From Bacteroidia bacterium (GTDB taxonomy: Bacteria > Bacteroidota > Bacteroidia > Bacteroidales > F082), in contig JAUNNU010000006.1 of NCBI GenBank assembly GCA_030537295.1, positions 1 to 41,639 of the forward strand: a stretch of 41,639 nucleotides of DNA. The letters run 5' to 3'. Positions 8,257 through 15,212 of the stretch are shown one piece after another. The translations under genes were made by a program, and so were the position numbers. Each line of letters opens with the position of its first letter. The first letter of the stretch is position 1. The notes under the pieces were generated by a model. That model worked only from the letters and a program-made list of their open reading frames with translations. It was not told the DNA's origin and did no database searches.

Positions 8257-9676
8257 AAAGATAAATAAGAAAAAACAGACATTCAAATATGTGATGTGGG
8301 ACTGGATTGCGTCGGTCTTGACGTGGTTTCTGTTTTTCTGCTATCGCAAAAGCACTGAATTGCCTGATTTCTTGGACAGGTTTGATGTGGTTTATGATGA
8401 CCTTAATTTCTGGATCGGCATCATTTTCATCCCGATAGGATGGGTGTTCCTTTATTTGCTTGCCGGTTCGTATCGAAAAGTCTATTTCAAATCACGTGTC
8501 AGCGAACTCGGAGAGACCTTGCTGGTGACGCTTGTTGGCACCGTGATACTTTTCTTCGCCACAATCCTTAACGACACAATTGTCACTTATAAGACTTACT
8601 ACTCGTCGTTCATGGTGCTTTATTTCCTGCAGTTTTTCATAAGCTATTGCGGAAGATTGACAATAACCACTGTTACGGCAAGGCAGATTCACAATAAGAA
8701 AATCGGTTACAACACGTTGATTATCGGCAGCAATGGCAATGCGTGTGATATTTATAAAGAGATTGAAAATCAAGAACTTCCATCAGGAAGTGTCATCGTC
8801 GGCTTCGTGAATGTCTATGACAAGAGCATTTATAAACTTGAGAAATACGTTCCGCGTCTCGGTTATTACAAAGACGTGGCGCAGATTATCAAAGACTATG
8901 ATATTGAGGAGGTTATAATTGCCATTGAGCGTTCGGAGACCGAGACTATCGATAAGATTCTTGTCGCCTTGGAACTCACGAATGCCACTGTGAAAATCAT
9001 ACCGATAATGCAGGATTTGGTTTTCGGAACCGTCAAGCAGGAGGGAATCTGGCATGCCCCGCTGATAGAGATTTCACCGGAGCCGATGCCGGTGTGGCAG
9101 TCGGTGGCGAAACGCGCTTTTGACATCATCGCTTCAATTTTGGTGATAATCATATTGTCGCCGGTGTATCTGTTCACCGCGATAATGGTGAAACGTTCGT
9201 CGCCGGGTCCCGTCTTCTATCGTCAGGAACGAATCGGCAAACATGGCCGTCCGTTTAACATGTTGAAATTCAGAAGTATGTACGTCAACGCAGAGGATAT
9301 GGGACCGCAGCTATCAACAGACGATGACCCGCGAATCACAAAATGGGGCAGGTTTATGCGGAAAGTCCGACTTGATGAGATACCGCAGTTTTTCACTGTT
9401 CTCGGCGGGAAGATGTCAATCGTCGGTTACAGGCCGGAACGCCAGTTCTATATCGACCAAATCGTCCAGAAAGCACCGCATTACAGAATGCTTCTGAAGA
9501 TAAAACCCGGAATCACAAGCTGGGGCGAAGTGAAATATGGTTACGCTTCGACAGTCGATGAAATGGTGGAACGTCTGAAATACGACATCCTTTACATTGA
9601 AAACATGAACCTCGCAGTTGACATCAAGATATTGATTTACACTGTGTTGATTGTCGTGCAAGGTCGCGGGAAATAG
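8249..9676 (+). CDS. Undecaprenyl-phosphate sugar phosphotransferase (WbaP/WcaJ-like)
   Basis: Membrane enzyme that starts repeat-unit assembly of exopolysaccharide or O-antigen by moving a sugar-1-phosphate from a nucleotide sugar to undecaprenyl phosphate. The 475 residues comprise four to five N-terminal membrane segments (to about 145), a Rossmann-like domain (about 150-255), a re-entrant hydrophobic helix (about 287-312), and the catalytic bacterial sugar transferase domain with SSPGPVFYRQERIG, KFRSM, RKVRLDEIPQ and MSIVGYRPE. The GTG start overlaps the lipoprotein stop; the ATG at 8294 is an alternative. It converges on clpX with 8 bases between stops. Confidence 0.92.
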   Translation: MIKKINKKKQTFKYVMWDWIASVLTWFLFFCYRKSTELPDFLDRFDVVYDDLNFWIGIIFIPIGWVFLYLLAGSYRKVYFKSRVSELGETLLVTLVGTVILFFATILNDTIVTYKTYYSSFMVLYFLQFFISYCGRLTITTVTARQIHNKKIGYNTLIIGSNGNACDIYKEIENQELPSGSVIVGFVNVYDKSIYKLEKYVPRLGYYKDVAQIIKDYDIEEVIIAIERSETETIDKILVALELTNATVKIIPIMQDLVFGTVKQEGIWHAPLIEISPEPMPVWQSVAKRAFDIIASILVIIILSPVYLFTAIMVKRSSPGPVFYRQERIGKHGRPFNMLKFRSMYVNAEDMGPQLSTDDDPRITKWGRFMRKVRLDEIPQFFTVLGGKMSIVGYRPERQFYIDQIVQKAPHYRMLLKIKPGITSWGEVKYGYASTVDEMVERLKYDILYIENMNLAVDIKILIYTVLIVVQGRGK

Positions 9677-9684
9677 TCAGCCTT

Positions 9685-10902
9685 TTAAATCTCCGAAATT
9701 TTCGATTTGCTCAATTTCTCCTTTGCGTATGCCAAGTCAATTTTAAGTTCCTTTTCACCCGACGATGGCATGTCGAACATCGCATCATTGAGAATGGCTT
9801 CAAGGATTGAACGCAGTCCGCGTGCGCCGAGTCTGAATTCTATGCTTTTGTCAACGATGAAATCAAGGACTTCCTCGTTGATAATCAGATTGATGTCGTC
9901 CATCGCAAACAGTTTCGTGAATTGTTTTGTGATGGCGTTTTTCGGTTCGGTGAGGATACGTTTCAGGGTCGGCCTGTCCAAAGGATTCAGATATGTGAGT
10001 ATCGGGAAACGTCCGATGATTTCCGGTATGAGACCGAATTTCTTCAGGTCTGATGGAGCGATATATTGCAGGAGGTTGTCGCGGTCGATTTGTTCTTTGA
10101 GGTCGGAGCCGTAGCCTATCGCATTGGTTCCCACTCTGTTGGCGATAATCTTGTCGATTCCGTCGAATGCGCCGCCGGCGATGAACAATATGTTCTTGGT
10201 GTTGACCTGAATCATCTTCTGTTCAGGATGTTTCCGTCCTCCTTGTGGCGGGACGTTCACCACTGTGCCTTCGAGGAGTTTGAGCATGGCTTGCTGTACG
10301 CCTTCTCCCGACACGTCGCGGGTGATGCTTGGATTGTCGCCTTTTCTTGCGATCTTGTCGATTTCGTCGATGAAGACGATGCCTTTTTCAGCGGCGGCGA
10401 CATCGTAGTCGGCGGCCTGCAGCAGTTTGACGAGGATGTTCTCCACGTCTTCACCCACATAACCGGCTTCGGTCAGCACTGTGGCGTCGGCGATGGCGAA
10501 CGGCACGTTGAGCATACGGGCTATCGTCTTGGCCAACAATGTCTTGCCGGTTCCTGTCTCACCAACGAGAACGACGTTGGATTTCTCAATCTCCACGTCG
10601 TTTTTGTCGTCAACTTGGTTGAGGCGTTTGTAATGATTGTAAACCGCCACTGCCAAAACACGTTTTGCACTGTCTTGCCCGATGACATATTGATCAAGGA
10701 AATTCTTGATTTCCAATGGCTTCATCAGTTTGAAATCGGGAATCGCAGATTTCTTGCGGTGGCCTTCCTCTTCCTTGAGCATCAGATGGGCGCGTCCAAC
10801 GCAGTCATCGCAGATGAATCCGTTGAGGCCCGATATTAAGAGTCGTGTCTCGCTCTCTGGCCTTCCGCAGAACGAGCAGCAGTTTTCCGGTCTTTTTGTC
10901 AT
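9685..10902 (-). CDS. clpX: ATP-dependent Clp protease ATP-binding subunit ClpX
   Basis: Hexameric AAA+ unfoldase that feeds substrates to ClpP. The 405 residues show the N-terminal zinc-binding domain with Cys9, Cys12, Cys31 and Cys34, Walker A GETGTGKT at 114-121, Walker [11 protein letters not shown], the ClpP-docking loop region around [12 protein letters not shown], and the C-terminal sensor 2 [10 protein letters not shown]. It lies downstream of clpP on the same strand, 87 bases away, with a large inverted repeat in the gap. Confidence 0.97.
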   Translation of the reverse strand: MTKRPENCCSFCGRPESETRLLISGLNGFICDDCVGRAHLMLKEEEGHRKKSAIPDFKLMKPLEIKNFLDQYVIGQDSAKRVLAVAVYNHYKRLNQVDDKNDVEIEKSNVVLVGETGTGKTLLAKTIARMLNVPFAIADATVLTEAGYVGEDVENILVKLLQAADYDVAAAEKGIVFIDEIDKIARKGDNPSITRDVSGEGVQQAMLKLLEGTVVNVPPQGGRKHPEQKMIQVNTKNILFIAGGAFDGIDKIIANRVGTNAIGYGSDLKEQIDRDNLLQYIAPSDLKKFGLIPEIIGRFPILTYLNPLDRPTLKRILTEPKNAITKQFTKLFAMDDINLIINEEVLDFIVDKSIEFRLGARGLRSILEAILNDAMFDMPSSGEKELKIDLAYAKEKLSKSKISEI

Positions 10903-10920
10903 GTCTCTTGATGGTTTTGA

Positions 10921-10981
10921 GAGTTGGGTTTTGAGGGTCGGGCTGTTGCTGACTTCATTCTCAACCCTTAAAACTCAACTC
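10921..10981. repeat. Long inverted repeat between clpP and clpX
   Basis: Two 18-base arms (10921-10938 and 10964-10981) pair at 16 of 18 positions around a 25-base loop; the arms begin GAGTTGGGTTTTGAGGGT and end ACTCAACTC. The two imperfect positions are G-U pairs if read as plus-strand RNA and A-C mismatches in the clp mRNA. No T-run follows on the minus strand, so a simple intrinsic terminator is unlikely. It may be a REP-like element or an mRNA-stabilising structure. Confidence 0.6.
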
Positions 10982-10989
10982 TTGAAAAA

Positions 10990-11661
10990 TTATTTCTTTG
11001 AAAGCACTTCGTCAATCATTCCGTATTCCTTGGCTTCCGCCGAGGTCATCCAGTAGTCGCGGTCGGAGTCGGCCCACACTTTGTCGAAAGGCTGTCCTGA
11101 ATGTGTGGCGATGATGTCGTAGAGTTCTTTCTTGAGTTTCTGAATCTCTCTCGCCGTGATCTCGATGTCAGACGCCTGTCCCTGCATCCCGCCCATTGGC
11201 TGGTGAATCATGATGCGAGAATGTTTGAGGGCAGAACGTTTTCCCGCTGCGCCCGCGCAGAGAAGAACCGCCGCCATCGATGCCGCCATGCCGGTGCAGA
11301 TGGTCGCGACATCAGGCTGGACGAACTGCATAGTGTCGTAGATGCCGAGTCCCGCATAGACCGAGCCGCCGGGTGAGTTGAGGTAGATCTGAATGTCACG
11401 TTTCGGGTCTGACGACTCCAAGAACAGCAGCTGGGCCTGGATGATGTTCGCCACGTAATCGTCAATCTGGTCGCCGAGGAAGATGATGCGGTCCATCATG
11501 AGACGTGAGAAGACGTCCATCTGGGCGACGTTGAGCTGACGTTCCTCGATGATAGTGGGGGAGATGTAGCTCGTGACGTTGTTGGCGTATTTTTCAAGAC
11601 CTAATCCGTTGATGCCCATGTGCTTGGTGGCATACTTGTAGAATTCGTTGTTGGTGTTCAT
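10990..11661 (-). CDS. clpP: ATP-dependent Clp protease proteolytic subunit
   Basis: Barrel-forming serine protease that works with ClpX. The catalytic triad is visible: Ser128 in GMAASMA, His153 in MIHQPMGG and Asp202 in DSDRDYWM. The NSPGGSV oxyanion segment is at 95-101 and the length of 223 is normal. The N-terminal extension of about 30 residues before SYISPTIIEERQ is longer than in Escherichia coli and is probably a propeptide-like region. It sits between tig and clpX in the same orientation. Confidence 0.97.
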   Translation of the reverse strand: MNTNNEFYKYATKHMGINGLGLEKYANNVTSYISPTIIEERQLNVAQMDVFSRLMMDRIIFLGDQIDDYVANIIQAQLLFLESSDPKRDIQIYLNSPGGSVYAGLGIYDTMQFVQPDVATICTGMAASMAAVLLCAGAAGKRSALKHSRIMIHQPMGGMQGQASDIEITAREIQKLKKELYDIIATHSGQPFDKVWADSDRDYWMTSAEAKEYGMIDEVLSKK

Positions 11662-11684
11662 AATGTTGTTTGTTTAGACGAATA

Positions 11685-11711
11685 TAGAGACGTCACATGG
11701 TGGCGCCTCTA
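11685..11711 (-). repeat. Imperfect hairpin between tig and clpP
   Basis: A 12-base stem with a 3-base loop: TAGAGACGTCAC at 11685-11696 against GTGGCGCCTCTA at 11700-11711. In the minus-strand mRNA there is one G-U pair and one mismatch. The TAGAG(A/G)CG core resembles widespread intergenic REP/MITE-type palindromes (from memory). No T-run follows, so it is more likely an RNA-processing or stability element than a terminator. Confidence 0.5.
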
Positions 11712-11733
11712 CATCCCTTGTTTAATTAACTGA

Positions 11734-12834
11734 TTATTTTTCTTCTGTTGTCTCGGCTGCCGGCATTTCTGGCATCTCCGGCATGACTGCCTTCACGAAG
11801 CCTTCATAGTCTGTCTCAACATTGTTGACCTTCATGTTGTTCTTGAAGAAAGCTGTGAACTTCTGGTCTGCGACCTGGTTGTAAATCGTCTCACGCTGTT
11901 TCTCGTCTTTCAAGATGGAGTCAACGATGCCGTTGAGACGGCCTTTCATCTCTTCGTTCATGCTTGTTATGTCAAGCTGGCCGAAGTACATCTTGGTGAC
12001 AAACTCTCTGATTTCTTCATCTTTGAGAACGAGTTCCGGGTTCGCCTTCGCAATGGATTCTTCGATGAGCTGCCATCTGAATGTCTTTGAATATGTGTTG
12101 TCGTAGTTTGTTTCTGCGTCTTCGGCTGTGATTTTGCCTTCGCTGTTGGCGACGATCCAGCGTTTCAGGAAAGCGTCAGGCATGTCAAACTTAATCTCGT
12201 TTACGAGCTTGTCGATGGCGAGGTTGTAGAACATCCTGTCGGCTTCGATGACATACTGTTTCTCCATCTCGGCGGCGACTTCCTTGCGGAATGTCTCGAT
12301 GTCTTTGATGTCTTTGCCCGGGAAGAACTTCTTGAAGAACTCTTCGTTGAGTTCCGCGACGGTGCCGTCTTCGGCTTTGTTGTTTTCCTGGATACGTGTC
12401 ACCGTGGCGTCGATTTCTTTTTCTGAGGCCTTGATGTTGTAGTAATCCATGCTGATTTCGGCGAGGTTGACTTTCACTTCAGGTTTGAGACCTGCCTCGA
12501 AGTAGAATGTCATTGTTTCCTGAGTCTCAGGGTCAGCCGGCTGTTCTTTTTCAGGATCTGAAAGCGGGTAGCCCATGAGGTCGAGGTTGTTGTCTTTGAT
12601 ATGCTGGTTAAGAGCTTCAGAGACCTTCTGGTTCAGCTTGTCGAAAGTGACCGCCGCACCGTACATTTTCTGGATCATTCCGAACGGGACCTTGCCCTGA
12701 CGGAAGCCAGGGACTGAAGCCTTGCGTTGGTAATCTTTCAATGCCTTTGTGACTTCGCCTGCGTAGTCGGCTTTTTCTATCTCAATTTGAATCGTGGCGA
12801 GAAGGTCGCCCTTTGCTGTCTGTGTTGTCTTCAT
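11734..12834 (-). CDS. tig: Trigger factor lacking the PPIase domain
   Basis: Ribosome-bound chaperone for nascent chains. The 366 residues begin with the ribosome-binding N domain carrying the signature GFRQGKVP at 43-50 and continue to about residue 145. Bacterial trigger factors, including the usual Bacteroidota form of about 450 residues, then have an FKBP-type prolyl isomerase domain. Here the chain goes straight from ATVTRIQENNKAEDGTV to ELNEEFFKKFFPG, which opens the C-terminal arm domain. The missing part is about 80-90 residues, with no frameshift or stop. The end carries a proline- and acid-rich tail. The ATG at 12834 is used because an upstream in-frame extension runs through tRNA-Leu. 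It lies 23 bases after the tRNA and upstream of clpP and clpX. Confidence 0.9.
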   Translation of the reverse strand: MKTTQTAKGDLLATIQIEIEKADYAGEVTKALKDYQRKASVPGFRQGKVPFGMIQKMYGAAVTFDKLNQKVSEALNQHIKDNNLDLMGYPLSDPEKEQPADPETQETMTFYFEAGLKPEVKVNLAEISMDYYNIKASEKEIDATVTRIQENNKAEDGTVAELNEEFFKKFFPGKDIKDIETFRKEVAAEMEKQYVIEADRMFYNLAIDKLVNEIKFDMPDAFLKRWIVANSEGKITAEDAETNYDNTYSKTFRWQLIEESIAKANPELVLKDEEIREFVTKMYFGQLDITSMNEEMKGRLNGIVDSILKDEKQRETIYNQVADQKFTAFFKNNMKVNNVETDYEGFVKAVMPEMPEMPAAETTEEK

Positions 12835-12857
12835 TTCTGTAATATATTGATTATTAG

Positions 12858-12939
12858 TGCGGATGAAGGGACTCGAACCCATACTTCTTACGAAACCAGA
12901 TCCTAAGTCTGGCGCGGCTACCAATTACGCCACATCCGC
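12858..12939 (-). tRNA. tRNA-Leu (anticodon UAG)
   Basis: The 82-base cloverleaf has acceptor arms GCGGATG and CATCCGC with discriminator A, anticodon stem CCAGA/TCTGG around the loop CTTAGGA (anticodon TAG, reading CUA), a class II variable arm, and T-loop TTCGAGT. The CCA end is not encoded. The T stem (ATGGG with CCCTT) contains a U-U mismatch at the second pair. It is 23 bases upstream of tig on the same strand with no hairpin between, so the tRNA is probably processed from a tRNA-tig-clpP-clpX transcript. Confidence 0.95.
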
Positions 12940-12963
12940 AATTCAGCTTATTTTTTGAGCGTG

Positions 12964-12971
12964 CAAAAATA
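12964..12971 (-). promoter_or_regulatory. -7 promoter element of tRNA-Leu/tig
   Basis: The minus strand reads TATTTTTG, a full match to TAnnTTTG, 24 bases upstream of the mature tRNA 5' end. The nearest TTG on that strand is 22 bases further upstream rather than 19. It probably drives tRNA-Leu and the tig-clpP-clpX genes. Confidence 0.55.
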
Positions 12972-13007
12972 CAAAATTTTTTTGCAGGAAAAACAAATTT
13001 TTCAAAT

Positions 13008-14129
13008 TTATTTCTTGACGTTCAGTGCCTCGCGTAATGCGTTGCCCATCAGCATGAAGGCGAGCACCAGAAGCATGATGGCGATGCCGGGAAGTATGGC
13101 TAAATATGCGTCGTTCAAGATGATATATGCGTAGTTTTCTTTAATCATCGAGCCCCACGACGGCATCGGGGGCTGCACGCCGATGCCGAGGAAACTCAAT
13201 CCCGCCTCAAGCAATATCGCGGTGGCGAAGTTCGCGGCGGAGATGACGATTATCGGGTTTATCACGTTCGGGATGATATGTCTGATGATGATTCGTGCGT
13301 TTCTGAATCCCAAGGCGCGGCCGGCTTCGACAAAAGTCGTCTCCCTGATGGAAAGTATCTGACCACGCGTCACACGCGCCACCTCCACCCACATCGTGAG
13401 ACCGACGGCGATGAAAACCTGAACGATGCCTTTGCCTAATGCGAATGTTATAGCTATGACAATCAACAACGTAGGAAGCGACCACACCACATTGATGAAC
13501 CACATCACCACATCGTCAACGCAACCGCGGAAAAATCCGCCGACCCCGCCGATGAACAAACCGATGACCACGCTGAGGATGACCGCGATGAAACCGACCG
13601 AAAGACTGATCCTCGTGCCGAGCAACAGCCTGCTCAAAAAATCACGGCCGAACTGGTCGGTGCCGAGAAGATAACGCCGGTGAACAACGAAATCCTCAAT
13701 ATTCGTGCAGTTCGTGTGATTCGTGGCGAATATTTCGTGGTCAATAACTTCAGTCTTCACCTTGCCGGAATGTTCGGGGTTGAAGATATAAACGGTCGTC
13801 GTTTTCTCCCCGATTTCTAATGAGTCAAACGGAATCTGACGGTATTGGCTCGGCTGCCCGTTGAGGAGTTTCTTCCAGAATCCGGCTTTTTCGACATGGA
13901 TGGGCTTCGGGACGAGCAGGACATCGACTTCAAATCCGGGCTTCTGCGTGCTTATCTCGAGAATCTGAGTGTTCGCGTCGGGCGTGCCGTCGGGGATGAT
14001 GTAATATGCAAATATCGCCACCAAAGTGCATAATACAATGAAAATCAATGAAATCATGCCGGTTACATTTTTCTTGTAACGCTGCCATGCAATCTGCGAC
14101 GGAGATAGAAATTCCTTGTTTTTCATCAT
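13008..14129 (-). CDS. OppC/DppC-like ABC transporter permease, orphan
   Basis: Inner-membrane permease of the peptide/nickel ABC importer class. The 373 residues have an N-terminal SPSQIAWQRYKKN segment, a first membrane helix (about 23-45), then a long periplasmic region (about 46-150) much larger than in Escherichia coli OppC. The LLGTDQFGRD motif and five more helices follow, with the EAA-type ATPase contact loop VEAGRALGFRNARIIIRHIIPN. No binding protein, partner permease or ATPase gene is adjacent. In the periplasmic region three tandem Thr-Asn-x units (residues 136-144) are encoded by a 9-base DNA repeat. It diverges from dapD. Confidence 0.9.
   Translation of the reverse strand: MMKNKEFLSPSQIAWQRYKKNVTGMISLIFIVLCTLVAIFAYYIIPDGTPDANTQILEISTQKPGFEVDVLLVPKPIHVEKAGFWKKLLNGQPSQYRQIPFDSLEIGEKTTTVYIFNPEHSGKVKTEVIDHEIFATNHTNCTNIEDFVVHRRYLLGTDQFGRDFLSRLLLGTRISLSVGFIAVILSVVIGLFIGGVGGFFRGCVDDVVMWFINVVWSLPTLLIVIAITFALGKGIVQVFIAVGLTMWVEVARVTRGQILSIRETTFVEAGRALGFRNARIIIRHIIPNVINPIIVISAANFATAILLEAGLSFLGIGVQPPMPSWGSMIKENYAYIILNDAYLAILPGIAIMLLVLAFMLMGNALREALNVKK
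13701..13740. repeat. 9-base tandem repeat inside the oppC-like gene
   Basis: On + the units are ATTCGTGCA, GTTCGTGTG and ATTCGTGGC (13701-13727), then a 5-base break and a fourth TTTCGTGG. The units are in phase with the permease and encode T-N-H, T-N-C and T-N-I at residues 136-144. Repeats of the ATTCGTG type are, from memory, common between genes in Bacteroidota, so finding one inside a coding region is notable. Confidence 0.75.
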
Positions 14130-14143
14130 GAAAAATTATTGGG

Positions 14144-14151
14144 CAAAGATA
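14144..14151 (-). promoter_or_regulatory. -7 promoter element of the oppC-like gene
   Basis: The minus strand reads TATCTTTG, matching TAnnTTTG, 14 bases from the start codon at 14129. No TTG at the ideal distance is seen. It lies 13 bases from the divergent dapD -7 element. Confidence 0.5.
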
Positions 14152-14164
14152 TTTATTTTTGTCT

Positions 14165-14172
14165 TACATTTG
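14165..14172 (+). promoter_or_regulatory. -7 promoter element of dapD
   Basis: TACATTTG matches TAnnTTTG and is 21 bases before the dapD ATG at 14194. TTG at 14139-14141 is 23 bases upstream, longer than ideal. The element supports the start at 14194 over upstream in-frame ATGs. Confidence 0.55.
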
Positions 14173-14193
14173 CACTTTCATTTACATAAAATT

Positions 14194-15003
14194 ATGGATA
14201 ACATTAGAAAGATTATAGAAAACGCATGGGATGACCGTTCTTTGCTTGAGGGAAAAGACACCTGCGACGCCATCCGCGAGGTGGTGCGTCTCCTCGACCG
14301 CGGGCAGCTCCGTATCGCCGAAAAGATTGACGGACAGTGGGTTGTGAACGAATGGCTCAAGAAAGCCGTCATCATGTTTTTCCCGATTAACAAGATGGAA
14401 GTCAGTAAAAGCGGCATCTTCGAGTATCACGACAAGATTGCTCTGAAGGACGGTTTCGAGCAGGCCGGCGTGCGCGTGGTGCCTCCGGCGACGGTGCGTT
14501 ACGGAGCCTTTATTAATAAAGGTGTGGTTCTGATGCCGTCGTACGTCAACATCGGTGCGTATGTCGATAGCGGCACTATGGTTGACACGTGGGCCACCGT
14601 CGGGTCATGTGCGCAGATTGGGAAAAACGTGCATCTGAGCGGCGGCGTCGGCGTCGGCGGCGTGCTGGAACCGGTGCAGGCAGCACCAGTCATCATCGAG
14701 GACAACTGCTTCATCGGCTCGCGTTGCATCATCGTCGAAGGCGTAAGGATTGAAGAGGAAGCTGTGCTCGGAGCGAACACCGTCATCACACAATCGACGA
14801 GGATAATCGATGTCACAGGGAACGAACCCGTCGAATACAGAGGCTTCGTCCCAGCCCGTTCGGTGGTCGTACCCGGCTCATTTACAAAGCATTTCCCCGC
14901 CGGCGACTTCCAGGTGGCGTGCGCTTTGATAATAAAGAAAAGGAACGAGTCAACGGATAAAAAAACATCCCTCAACGAAGCGTTGAGAGATGTTCAAGTC
15001 TGA
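14194..15003 (+). CDS. dapD: Tetrahydrodipicolinate N-succinyltransferase
   Basis: Succinylates tetrahydrodipicolinate in the lysine/meso-diaminopimelate pathway, supplying the third stem residue of peptidoglycan. The 269 residues have an N-terminal helical domain (about 1-95), then a left-handed beta-helix of hexapeptide repeats (about 100-215, e.g. VLMPSYVNIGAYVDSGTMVDTWATVG, quoted here only by its core VNIGAY and GTMVDTW), and a C-terminal extension. The start at 14194 (MDNIRKIIENAW) fits the family and the promoter. The last 12 codons overlap the terminator of the converging tRNA-His. A DapD pathway agrees with the mDAP-type MurE encoded at 25818. Confidence 0.95.
   Translation: MDNIRKIIENAWDDRSLLEGKDTCDAIREVVRLLDRGQLRIAEKIDGQWVVNEWLKKAVIMFFPINKMEVSKSGIFEYHDKIALKDGFEQAGVRVVPPATVRYGAFINKGVVLMPSYVNIGAYVDSGTMVDTWATVGSCAQIGKNVHLSGGVGVGGVLEPVQAAPVIIEDNCFIGSRCIIVEGVRIEEEAVLGANTVITQSTRIIDVTGNEPVEYRGFVPARSVVVPGSFTKHFPAGDFQVACALIIKKRNESTDKKTSLNEALRDVQV
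14959..14992 (-). terminator. Intrinsic terminator of tRNA-His inside dapD
   Basis: Read on the minus strand, a 12-base-pair stem (14981-14992 with 14966-14977, loop CTT) is followed by seven T residues (14965-14959). All 12 positions pair in the minus-strand RNA, one as G-U; in the dapD mRNA the same position is a C-A mismatch and no T-run follows. This asymmetry shows the structure serves the tRNA-His transcript although it lies in the last codons of dapD. Confidence 0.8.
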
Positions 15004-15004
15004 G

Positions 15005-15079
15005 GGTAGAAGGTGGGATTCGAACCCACGACCCACGGAACCACAATCCGGTACTCTAACCAGCTGAGCTACATCTACC
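15005..15079 (-). tRNA. tRNA-His (anticodon GUG)
   Basis: The cloverleaf includes an encoded extra G at -1 (15079) opposite C73, the hallmark of tRNA-His. The acceptor is GTAGATG with CTTCTAC, the anticodon loop TTGTGGT gives GTG, and the T arm is GTGGG TTCGAAT CCCAC. CCA is not encoded. Two mismatches are visible: U-U at pair 6-67 in the acceptor and C-U at 27-43 in the anticodon stem, plus G-U at 10-25. Both ends are set by the -1 G and C73. One base separates it from the dapD stop on the other strand. Confidence 0.93.
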
Positions 15080-15095
15080 ATCGGGTTTGCGGGTG

Positions 15096-15125
15096 CAAAA
15101 GTACAACATTTTTCAATACGCGCAA
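15096..15125 (-). promoter_or_regulatory. Promoter of tRNA-His
   Basis: On the minus strand TTG (15123-15125), a 19-base spacer and TACTTTTG (15096-15103) match the Bacteroidota promoter consensus exactly. The -7 ends 16 bases before the tRNA 5' end. Confidence 0.75.
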
Positions 15126-15190
15126 CTTTTTTTGAAAAATTTTTTTCAACGGTAAAAACACTTCTCAAACTTTAAAACTTTAAAAATAGT

Positions 15191-15198
15191 TATTTTTG
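15191..15198 (+). promoter_or_regulatory. -7 promoter element of ruvX
   Basis: TATTTTTG matches TAnnTTTG and lies 14 bases before the ruvX ATG. The upstream -33 region is A/T-rich without a clear TTG. It probably drives ruvX, def and the TPR lipoprotein gene. Confidence 0.55.
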
Positions 15199-15212
15199 CA
15201 AAAATTTTTGGA

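Noticed and set aside
10066..10839. 257-codon ORF antisense to clpX
   Set aside because: It lies wholly inside clpX, whose zinc and AAA+ motifs are intact; composition is that of a shadow frame.
12835..12924. Upstream in-frame extension of the trigger factor
   Set aside because: It is the translated tRNA-Leu sequence; the family N-terminus starts at 12834.
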